Origin: Owenia fusiformis
Taxonomy: Eukaryota; Annelida; Polychaeta; Sabellida; Oweniidae
Length of the DNA stretch: 64,000 nucleotides
Reading direction: 5' to 3'
Assembly: GCA_903813345.2 (NCBI GenBank)
Contig: CAIIXF020000007.1
Location: 19,517,564-19,581,563 of the forward strand
Shown: positions 1 through 12,400 of the stretch, piece by piece
Layout: each line of letters starts with the position of its first letter
Position numbering within the stretch: the first letter of the stretch is position 1
Made by a program: the position numbers and the translations under genes
The notes under the pieces: generated by a model
What the model saw: the letters and a program-made list of their open reading frames with translations, nothing else
Databases searched by the model: none
Told to the model about the DNA's origin: nothing

Positions 1-490
1 ATCAGATCATTAATTTTTGATATGATTGACGACCCCATAAAATGGTATCATAAAAATGATGTGGTTTAAGATTTATCCCATACTGAATTGTTAACCAGCG
101 CGGTTATGTACATGTTCAATACTTTCAGGAATATCACTCGCTGCTATACATATATTTCAATAATCGTGGGAAAAATGAAAATATCTTAGATATACATGTA
201 GTATAGACAGATATCAAAATAAAGTCAGAAGGAACTAGTCGATAGCAAACAGCATTGATATGAATTTAGTCTCAAATTGGACAGTCAGTTGGGTGTGAGT
301 ATCTTTATTTCACATAAATGATAGTTTGCTAATGGACTGCATTATTCCATAGATTTTCTGATTTCATTACTACCATAACTGTTCCTATCTACAAACTGAG
401 TTGAACAAATTATACAGTTTTACTAAAATGCATCATAGTGACAAAGTTCTAATTATAATGTATAGATTTACATATATTATTGATACTCAC
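1..490. other. Left flank, intron of the PKD-repeat gene
   Basis: This stretch lies directly 3' (minus strand) of the last exon I can place, which ends in a GAG|GTGAGT donor at 491. It is therefore intronic sequence of the PKD-repeat gene. It is AT-rich, and I see no exon with a good acceptor and open frame and no recognisable repeat. The next exon must lie beyond the window. Confidence 0.6.
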
Positions 491-3400
491 CTCTAAAGGA
501 ACTGATAGCTCAAGTATCATTATGCCTGATGGAAATCCAACGGGATCAGTCGTACGGATGTTCAAATCAGTCACGTTATTCATCACCACGATAGGCACTT
601 CGAGGGTGGCGTGAGTATAACCAACGCTATTGACAGCATACATACTAACCGTGAAGTTACCATGTTTATTAAATATGTGAGTGAATTGAAACGGTGTAGT
701 GCTATTCAACTGATCAGGATGTTCGAAATGCTCATATTCATTATCTTGGTTTGATCCCGTATTGGCAATATAGTAAATATCAAACTTCACATGTGTACCA
801 CGTCCCAGTACCAGAGTGAACTGCACACCGCCTGTTGTATGGGTAACATTAACATCGGACGCGATTGTTACGTTTTCAATTATTTGAACGACTGTAAAAT
901 CCACTGTTTTAACAACATGTGAAATGTAATTTGAACAATTGATCGAAGTACTAACATCGCCTATGATTTCAGGACCGTGGAGGTAGGTATGCAGAAATGG
1001 TTGGTTATCCATTAAAGCCCCTGCATATACAGTTTCCACTGTACCATCAGCATGCGTAAACTTACAGAATGGATCGGTTGGATATCCAGTGGCAGTTATA
1101 GTGTAGATGGTTTCTCCTATTGGGTATGCAACTGTATTGCCGTTATATTGTCCTACATTCACACTCACTTGAAAATCAACTACAGGACGCTGAACGACAA
1201 TAGGATTTGGCAATGAGGCCAACTTTTCTGAAACTCGGTTGAATGATCTAGTCGTAGGGGTAAAGTTTCCAGCTTCACTGTAGATGTGGTTAGCCCCAAG
1301 TATAACATCTGAGGAAAATGCAAGCAATGAAAAATGTGTACCAACATCACTTTTGCCATCACCATAGGAAAGTTCCGTTTGAACCATACTACCATTTGCC
1401 ACATGTGCCGTTATTAGAGCTCCTTCTCCAACGGGCAGGTACATCTTGTCGGAAGTGACATCCACATTGTCCACGATCCATTCAATAGTAACATCATTGA
1501 AGGTATGGGTTTGATAGTTAATATAGTTTGAACAGTTGACCAATATTGTACTGATTATACCAATATGTTCATAAGAGTAGGTATGTGTATGTGTCCAAGG
1601 TAAGTCCAACCCATCTGTCTTCATATCATTTGCAAAATGAGACGCAGAAGAGCCATCGCCATAAACAAATCGGCAAAATACGTCAGTTGGTGGCTGCACT
1701 CCCCAAGCAAGTCCTTTAACACATACAATCGCATGTACAAGAGTACAAAGATACGAGGGAAGATCCAAAAGTTTCCGGCCTAACATAGTTCCCGATGTCT
1801 GAGAGCAACCATTCTTCACAGTTCAAATGTTGCTTATGTATGAACATAATTTATGCATATGATTAAACTCTAGGGGTCACAGCCTCATTTTGAGAATATT
1901 CATAATGAGGTCAGGTCACAGTGGCTGCACAATGGAGAAAACTGAATATAGAGCTGTGATAAAGTTTCTATATCAAGAAGAAAATGGAGGGCAGGAAATC
2001 TACGATAGACTTAAGGATGTGTATGGGGAAGGTGCTCCCTCCTATTCTACTATAAAATTTTGGGTGGCTGAATTTAAACGTGGACGGGAATCAATTGATG
2101 ATGCACCACGTTCTGGAAGACCTAAAGATGTCACTACAGATAGAAATGTTGATCTTGTACATCGAACAATATTGGAAGATAGGCGGAAATGTATACGTGA
2201 ACTTGTAGAAGAAACTGGATTATCATATGGTACCGTTTGTAGAATAATTCATGAAGATTTACACATGCAAAAGTTAAGCTCAAGATGGGTGCCCCGTATG
2301 CTCACAGAGGACATGAAAACAAAACGAGTTGCTGTTGCAAGAGAGCTTTTGGACATGTATAACACTGATCCACAAGGTTTTATGGAGAGAATAGTCACTT
2401 GTGATGAAACATGGGTGCGTCATTTTGAGCCTTCAACCAAACATGAGTCAATGCAATGGAAACATATGGGGTCTCCACCCCCAAAGTTTCGCACCACCCC
2501 ATCCAACAAAAAAATGATGGCCACTATTTTCTGGGACTGTGAAGGTCCTATCTTAGTAGACTACCTTCCAAGAGGTACTACAATGAACGGAGTATATTAT
2601 GCTGCTTTGTTGCGTACTTTAAAAGCTAGACTTGATGAAACCAGGCCACACAAAGTCCGTCTTGGAGTTTTGCATCAACAGGACAATGCACCTGTTCACA
2701 CAAGCCAAGTTGCTCGTGATGCAGCGGAAGAATGCCATCTGGAATTATTACCGCACGCACCCTATCCTCCAGATCAAGCACCCAGTGACTATTACCTATT
2801 TGGGAAACTCAAAAAATCTCTACGAGGGCAACGCTATGATGATGATGATGATGAGGTCAAGATAGCTGTTAACCAGTGGTTGGAGGGTCATGCTCCTGAT
2901 TTCTTCAGAACTGGACTTGAGATGCTGCCAAGAAGATGGGCCAAGTGCATCGAAGTACAGGGAGACTACATTGAAAAATGACACTATCATTTTGAAAATC
3001 CATCTATTGAACTATGTTAGGCCGGAAACTTTTGGATCTTCCCTCGTACCATAGAGTTTTAGTATCATTCTACGTTGGACCAGTAATATTGCTACAAAAT
3101 GATCTAAAAAGCTAGCTGTCTATTGGATTTAAATTAATGAACATTTTGGTTGTGTATGCTAAAGCATTCAAATTATTGATGTTTTTGGATGCATATGAGA
3201 CGATAGATAATATTACTCACCGATTATGTAAGTCATAATTCCTGGCGGATAAATAACAGGATCAGTCACCTCCCATGTCAACGCGGGTACAACATACTGG
3301 ACAACAATCATAGAACATCTAGAATGTAGAAATTCAATTAATTATCACACCAAGTTATATAACTACTATATAAACAGGTTGTAAAAAACAATAGCACTTC

Positions 3401-6400
3401 TCCTTTTTTTATTTATCCAATAAAATTTCCAATTTATTCATGTTTCTTACTTCTTGAAAGGTAATTTCATCTGTAAAATTTCTTCAAAATCCATTTTATG
3501 AAAATACGAGTACATAATTCCCTTTTCCAATATATTACTATAAGTTTCTACCCATATCTATTCTATCAACCTTGTAGTAAGCTTGTATTCGCGAATGCAA
3601 TTTTCGACTGTCGGCTGGCGGATTAACCTATTATTTATGACCAACTCCTTTAATGAATGGAATAGTGACAGATACTATAAATATTTAAATGAGTTGCCCA
3701 TATGAGTAGCCGTTATTTGTATTCGCGAATACAAGGTACATGTAAGTATAGCCAAAACTCATATTAGGTCCTTATTCTCCAGACGTTTATAACGGTATAT
3801 TGAAACCCAGTTGCAATTTGAGTATATACCCTGACTTTTGAACTTCCGAATTCATAAATTTCATAGCTTACGTTTGCGTCATTGAGCTTATGTCATTGGA
3901 AACTGTGACTGTCGGAGTATAGTTCCCTACAGCATAGTAGTGTGTCCAAACTACAGGTGTTATTCCAACTACAGTTCTTGGTATTTCTAACTTGTAAAGA
4001 GTATCGTCAATAATACCATCTCCGTACGAGAATGCGAAATTAAGATGGCTTCCTAAAATTATGTAAAGGCAACAAATAAGATGGAAAGGAATTTTTGGCA
4101 ACGTTCACATATATAATATTCATAATATAATTAATTTATACAAAACTGTAAACAATAAATATTTCTCGGATGTACTATAACTGCAAAGGACTGTCTTATG
4201 GACTTACAGGCGATTACTGAATGTATTATAATCATAACTCGAGTTGCCTTTTATAACGCATCAAAATCACAGAAGATTGCCCAATGAATTTATGTATCAC
4301 AATCGCGGAAGAATCTCTTTGATAATATGTATGTGCTTTTTAATGTATTATAATCATGCGAGATTCGCCAATACATTTCAATTACGATTATAACAATCAG
4401 TTGTCATTGTACCGCGAGTTGATTCTAAACTAACCTGACTCTAAAGATGTTGAAATAGCAGCGTAGTCTGTAGTGGCTAGGTAGTATTCTGCAGCTTCAC
4501 ATGCAAGTTGTGTGATGGGTTCCTACATTAAACATACGGAATAGAACTAGATTTTATCAAATCAATTGTCCAAAAAAGTTGGACCAATTCCTATAACTAG
4601 TATATATAAGTTAATAAAAATTACATTTTTATGGTAAGGTGGTGGCAACACTAGATAAAATACAAAATATTGTTTGGTTATAAGAAGTGTCTATTTGTAA
4701 GAATCTCTTGTAATCAGCAAAAATACTACAGAGACGATACTCGCTGCATATATGGAATACTCTGTATATTCAGGTATTGCTCCTCTTTATTTGTAGAACA
4801 GCACAAATAACCACTGATTATACGTGGAGTTAAGAATATTCAAACATATTCAAACCCAATACTCTGTTAGTGTGCAATATATTAAAACATTATAATTGCT
4901 TCTTTTTGACAATATTAAGCCATTTTATAACTGAGTATACAAATAAAAAACGGACTATTTTTCTATTAAGCATGATGGAACAATACAACTTAAGAATGTA
5001 AGTACCGTAGTTCTTAATGAATATGACTTTACCTGTGTATAATAAGCAACTAGATGAATTTCGAAATAATATATTTTTACTATAATTATATGATTTTCGA
5101 CACCTTTACAGTCGCCCCGGAAAAGAGATAACTTCCTTGTAGTTCTCAATAAGTTGCTGTTAAAGAATAGCTTGTGCAAACCCATATTTTTATGGAGATG
5201 CCCCCCCCCGACATGTTACAAACGTTCGTATTAAATCTTGGATTATGCATAGAAATTCAATCGTTTACTTTTTCTATTCGTTTACTATTTCTTTCAAGCA
5301 TCAACATAAAATTTTAACCAGATCCTCCAATTGGTATTCGACTAGTCGTTAGACTCCTTGATGGAAAATAAATATGAACCTAGAAATTGATAAGACAAGT
5401 AGCCTTACATACCTGCAGAATTACGACTGTTGTAAGATAAAATGATGAAACCAAGTTTGAGCATGTGACAGTTGTGACCGAAGTATCTAAACGCATGGTA
5501 CTCGGATACGTGTAGCTATGAGGTCCCTGTATTGTCTCTCCTGTAGTAAACTCGAACGTTTGTGTTCCCAATCCATCATCGTGATCAAATACACAAGTGG
5601 TATCGGAAGGAGGTGGGTGAGGGGAAGCCGGATCGACTTCAATTGTAAATATCACTGTTCCTAAGGTTCCAGTACTATCATGCGAGACGGGAGAATCGTT
5701 TTGAATAATAAGATCAAGGATTTCATTTTCGATATTGACCTCAACTGTTTCTGTAAGTTCCGGTCCGAAGTGATTGTTTGCAGTTACAGTGATTGTCCTA
5801 TCACCAGGAGTACTGTATGTATGTGTAATCGTTTGCGTATCACCGAGGTGCCATGTATTGGTGGCTCTTGATGATGTACCAGAAGCACCATCGCCCCAGT
5901 TAATAACATAACTAATCAAAATAAAATTAAAATTAGAAAGCAGCAACTCCAGTTTAGTATGTTACAATAAAAATGATGATTCCCCATATAAATAAAGTTA
6001 ACCGTTTTGGATTTTTTGAGGCAGAAATCAAAAATAATATATTGACAAGAGAGAATTTAGCTATTTTAGGACGAGTGAATAATATAGGCTATGGGAGAAA
6101 CATATTTGTAAAACAAGATATAATCGGGAGGGAGAAATGCCATTGGTTTATAAACATCAAAACCACATTTAGGTAAATTGATGAAGCCTAGATTTATTTG
6201 AGGATGTTCTTTCGGAGCTCGCTCTTTATTCCTATAATAAATGCATACTCTTTGTACATACGTGATATCGGATCCCGCATCTACATTAATCACGAGTTCG
6301 ACATCCTCAACCAAAGTCTTCACATCTGGTGTAAGAACAGATATAGCAAAGTTGTCAATCAGCACCCCTACCATCAGTGTTCTACTAAGCGTCTTGGTGG

Positions 6401-9400
6401 AAACGTTGTTGCTGATCTCTGCAGACACGTCATAGTAGCCCCAATCACTATAATAGTGCTATGAAAACAATAACAAACAAGGTATTTACATCGTTTTGAT
6501 TTTGAGCCACAAAATCGCAAAAGCATAATAGCATCAAAGTCCACTGACCTTAGTGCTTATAATTAAATGTATTTCAAGTAAACTGATATTGAAGGAACGC
6601 AAAAGTTTAAAAATAATCTGTAAGGTTTGATCTGTTCTTGTGTTCCTGCCGTTTGACACGAATTTATTCAACATTCAAACATGACCGTGCTCTATTCGAA
6701 TTTCTCAACCAATCAGAATGCAGCATAGCCAATATAGAACGTTCTCTAATTCTCCATAGATGCACGACCATGCTCTATTCAATCTGCAATTTGCATTGTT
6801 TTGAGTGACGTCACATCTCAGCTGCACATCTGGGGCTCTGTCCGGGGATAGCTGTTCTTTTTTACTCCCTCCGTAACTACTGTAACTATTTAACTATGGC
6901 TGACTTCAAGTTTATACACCGTATAAAATCTAAAACGGGGAGTAAAATAGAACAGCCCAAACAAATTCTAAAATTTTTCCGGCCGACTTCAGAATCTTGA
7001 CAGCATGCGTATTCTTCCTTCATGCCCGTTCCACAGACACGGCTTTTACTAATTTTTATGTTTGAATCGGAATAAATAATGATAGGCCATTCAATATGGT
7101 GAAATTCAGCACTCGTTGGACAGAATGTTAGTACAAATGCACTCACCTTCGGTTCGTGCTTTGTACAACATTCTGTCCAACTCGTGCTGAATTTCACCAC
7201 ATTGAATGGCCTATCATTATTTATTCCTTAAATAAGATACATGTCAGTTTTATAAAATGTGAGTATATTAATACCTGTATATTCGTTTGTAAAAAGGAAG
7301 GCTCAACTGGGATTATCAGAGGGGCGGAACCATCATCGAAGTTCCATTGAACAATAGCATTACTTGCGATATCACAGCCTGTCTGGTCAAGGTTGAAAAC
7401 TGCATTGCCAATGTCAGTTATATTTGAAATGACCATGACTGTTCCATCGGGAACACGTGATTCAACTCCCACAAATATGGTAGCAGTTTCTGAACCATGT
7501 TGATTTGAAATAGTTACTTCCACATTGTGGTAGTCCGACAAACCATTTCCTAAAGGGGTAAATGAACATTTTAGTCTATTTTGAACATTTAGTCACAAAT
7601 AACATGTAATAGCAAGCAAGATTCGCTATATTTGTGAAACGCTCGGGACTATATATTCCTCATTATTGTTAAATGTGGTTTTGCTTTTTTAAAAGCCACG
7701 TAGCAAAAATATATAGGTAAATGTTTTTATTGTTGACACATCAAATGATATGTTTGCTTATAATTACCTTACAGATACTATTAGCAACGTCTAAATAAAT
7801 TGTTTGAAAACTGTAAAGATAGGAGACCTAGTGTCATAACCCTGTGTACCATGTACAAGTAGTTTACCTTGTTGGACGTAAGAATGGGAAACATCGAAAA
7901 GTGACATCGGGCCAGTTGCAGAATTCAAGTCACTTATCACTGTGTCAGCCGTTGAATCACCCCAAACAATGGTGCCCGAAACACGCGAACCTTAGTAAAA
8001 ATATAAATAACATAAAATCGTTAGGAATAGAAAATGTAAAATCTTAAGAGGCAATTTTGGTAAAACATACAACTGTTTCCCAATGTAACTTTTATTTAAA
8101 GAATTATTCTGAAACATTTCAAACATCATTTTCTATCATGTCAGGCAATATGATTTGAGCAATATCATATCTTTCAATTAAATAACTTAAATGTTACAAC
8201 TGTCACTTGATCCCGGACACAAATAGTATACAAACCCTCCGTTACATCAGCAGTAACTACAATATCAGTTCCATAGGGCACATATTCGCTCGCAACAGCC
8301 AATAAAAGCCCTAAAAAAGATTAAAGAATATTACTGAACATGAAAGAAGAATAAAACATAATTATTTTACTTAAACACATGAATTGATAAGTCAGAATAG
8401 AAAATAATTCTATAATACGTATTCCAAACAGAGGTTTAACGTAAAGAATAGATATTTAATTTTACTCCAAACGAAAGGGCCAGTACATATCACAGTATAA
8501 CATAACACAGCAAGAAGACTGACATAGAAAAATACTCTCACAATATCCTAAAATATAAACTTACGCACAAAACACCGTCTAACACCCCTTTCCCCAATAA
8601 TGGGAATCAATATCATAATTGATTAAAAGCGAGAAAAGGACAATCATTCGTTAAAGCCATTGCAAAACATGTTGAGAATTGAAAACCATCCCGCTGTTTT
8701 TATTACACAACTTACAATGATAGAGTTATATTGTTTAAAATAAAATATCATATCATGTTATTTGGCAAAACAATTTATCTATTTTGGTGTTTGTAGTTCT
8801 AGTATACTTGAGCATTCAGTTTCAACAAATGGTGGGAAAATAAGACAAAATAGAAAATAAAAACTGTCTATCTACCCCGCCCCCCCCCCCCCCTAAAACA
8901 GAATCGGTTTGCAGAAAAATATTCCGGTTATAGTTTAATACAACAATAAGATTCCAATTCCATTAGAATTGATGACACAATATTTTATCAATGTGAGACA
9001 TGAACCTAAACTTCATATTTTTGATGAATATACTTACCAGATATTTCAGTGTCTAATGTAAACTCCCCACTTATATTTTCACTAGACACATCATTATCAA
9101 GGTTAATATCCACGATATACTCTCCTGGGGAGAGATCCGCTGTAGGTATGGTTAATGTTGCAACCGATTCACCCGGGGTGTCAGCTGCATATTCTTCTGG
9201 TTGCTGTTGATCTTCTATAAGGTAATTTTTATTCATAGAATTCGATATTATATGTAAAACAAACATTTGTAAAGGCTTTGTAATATGAGCGTTATTCGTA
9301 ACTTCAAAATAATAAAATAGACTTACCCGTTCTTGCCAGTCCTACGAAAACGTCGTAAAATGGGCTCAATCTGGCTGTGGTCGGGAAATATGTCTAAAAT

Positions 9401-12400
9401 AATTGGCTACTTCGTTCATAAACAGTCTTCAATACGTCCATCTCATTCGCAGTTCGTTCAGGTCGCACCACGTCGGTGTGCAACGTCGTATAACGCGTCC
9501 CTTAGTCTAGAAGGTCATCATGACCTGATTACAGAACGGTATGGTCGCCATTGAATTTTGAATCGATTCAAAACTCTAAATCACATTCCCCGTCCGGGAA
9601 AGTCCATGAAGTTCGTAAACAGACCGTAGAACGTTGAAGCTACGTTCATTCCGTTCGCACACAGTTTAAAAGCAGTTTTGAAGAACGCAGTGGCAACTTG
9701 TTTGGTGTGATAGCTATATTTTTAATAACTCGTTCATAAGCAGTCTTAAATACGTTCTTAATCAGTTTAAATCCGTTTGCAATTAGTTCTACCTCGTTCT
9801 GAATACGTCCTCGGACAGTGCAACTCGTTGTTAAAACGTCTCAGTAGGATTGAAGTACGACGGTTCCGTTCGTAGTACGTCCAGGTCGTCGTTAGTACGT
9901 TGTCACTCGTTCTAGATCTAATTGTAGAACGTATCGACCACGAGAACATTTTGAGCATGTGCTAAGTTCTAGAGGACCTACCCGTTCGAGTACGTTCGAT
10001 GAAGTTTGTAAATAGACCCCAAATGGTTCTAAGTACGTCCAGTCCGTTCGTACACAGTTGAAGCCCGTTTTCGAGAACGTAGTGAAAACTAGTTTGGTGT
10101 GATAGTAGGGTAAAGTAGATATTTGTAGAGTGTACATACAATTTTTATATATTCGAATATATTGTGACAATGATACATCACACAGATGTTTTGAATTATG
10201 TCATGCTGTATTTGCATTTTACAATGCATCACTCTGTATAATACTTGTATTTTACATCTACTTTGTATTATTGTATTCAGAAGTTAGTTTAGTCTTAGTT
10301 CAATTTTCTATATTGTAGTTTTTTAGTGACTAATATGTCATTGTAATAACATCACAGAGTCAATAAAAGATATATAGTACTATGTATACATGTGCTATTT
10401 CTCCAAAATACAAAAATACATATGAATCATATCAAAAACACAGCACAAACTAAACCATACCATATGGATTGGTATAAACTGAGACAAACCTGGCCGTTGA
10501 TATTTTATATATCCAAGATGGCAGACAGATTATCTGATTCAGTTTATGTGTATTTTCTATTGTATTATTACGTAACATCTATTAATTAAAGTTTGATGTA
10601 ACTTCTATTGCAGTTTATTGTTTTAGTTTAGTTACCCTACTATCACACCGAACCTTTTCTCACTACATTCTCGAAAACGGGCTTCAACTGTGTACGAACG
10701 GATTGGACGTATTTAGAACCATTTGGGGTATATTTACAAACTTCATCAAACGTACTCGAACGGGTAGGTCCCCCAGAACTTATTAGAACATGCTCAAAAT
10801 GTGTTCTTGGTCGTCACGTTGTACAATTAGAGCGAGTGACAACCTACTAACGACGAGCTGGACGTACTACGAATTAAACAGTTGTACTTCAATCCTACTA
10901 GGGACGTTTTTACAACGAGTTGAACTGTCTGAGGACGTATTGAGAAGGAGGTAGAACTAATTGCAAACGGGTTAAAAACTGATTAAGAACGTATTCATCA
11001 ACGAGTTGGCAAAAATATAGCTATCACACCAAGCAAGTTGCCACTGCGTTCTTCAAAACTGGTTTTAAACTGTGGTCGAGCGGTATCAACGTAGCCACAA
11101 CGTTCTACGGTCTGTTCACGAACTTCATGGACTTTCCCGGACGGGGAATGTGATTTAGAATTTTGAATCGATTCAAAATTCGATGGCGACCATACCGTTC
11201 TGTAATCAGGCCATGATGACCTTCTAGACTAAGGGACGCGTTATACGACGTTGCACACCGACGTGGTGCGACCTGAATGAACTGTGAATGATCGAGATGG
11301 ACGTATTGAAGACTGTTTATGAACGAAGTAGCTAATCATTTTAGACATATTTCCCGACCACAGCCAGATTGAGCCCGTTTTACGAGGATTTCGTAGGACT
11401 GGCAAGAACGGGTAAGAACTAGTTTGGTGTGATAGGGGGGTTAGGTACGATAAACTATTTGATCAACTACAAGTAGTTCCTAGCGTCTATTTTCTTATTT
11501 GGCATTGTTGGGAATTTAAGTATATGTAAGCTGCAGAAGGTAATTGATAAGGATCAGAGGAATGAGCGGAAGAACTGTAAATGGTAAAAGAAGACTTACC
11601 ATTCAGATATTCATTTATTGGTGATCCATTTAACAAACACGTATATCGTATTCGTGTACCCTGATGTACTGTTATAGATATCACAATATCATTACCGATC
11701 ACATGGCCAACTGCACCAACATCAAAGGCCGGGGTCGTTTCGAAGCCCGACGACAATATTGGATAGTTCACCTGGAAAATGATAAAATATAATGCAGTTC
11801 TATCCATTTTGGGGTTAAATGCTCTCACATGATGCCTGGATACATTTAATTTGTTCTTCAACGTATAAATTCTTTCTTCAGTACGAATGAATATGTGGCA
11901 TTGTTCATATACTATTTTGGTTTTTTGACGGTTATAATGGTTCCTTAATATTGGAGGATGTTTTAGACACTATTTAAAACTACACTGTGTTTAACGTTAG
12001 ATCCTTGTGCTTTATTTTCTTGTCAAGGATTTTACTTTTCAAATGTTTCTTTTTCTATTCGATATTCTCGTTCATTTTGACAATTGTTTACATCTATTTT
12101 TCAATATACATTGTATACATATCACTTATCCCAAATAAGCGTTTTTATTAACATAGCGTCTATTATCACAGTCATTATCATATTAAGTAGAGACACACAC
12201 AGCAGAACACTTCAAATATATTTACTGTTTAGATACAAGTTTATGAACTACTATTATTAATACTATACTAGTAATCACTCTTCATCAGTTTATATTGCTG
12301 TATTTGGAAAGAGATATTGTTACATTTGGACACTTGGGATAACAGTTGTATCTAGGATTTGGATTTCGTCTACCGTCATTCGGTAAGTGAAGAGCATTCT

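Noticed and set aside
1714-1819. Upstream extension of the exon 491-1713 reading frame to an ATG at 1819
   Set aside because: The frame runs through the mariner TIR read backwards; the start is an artefact. The AAAG|GA acceptor at 1713 keeps phase with the previous exon.
9333-10170. Open frames of 62-92 codons in the CGTTC-periodic element
   Set aside because: They occur on both strands of a repeat, differ between copies and have no recognisable domain.
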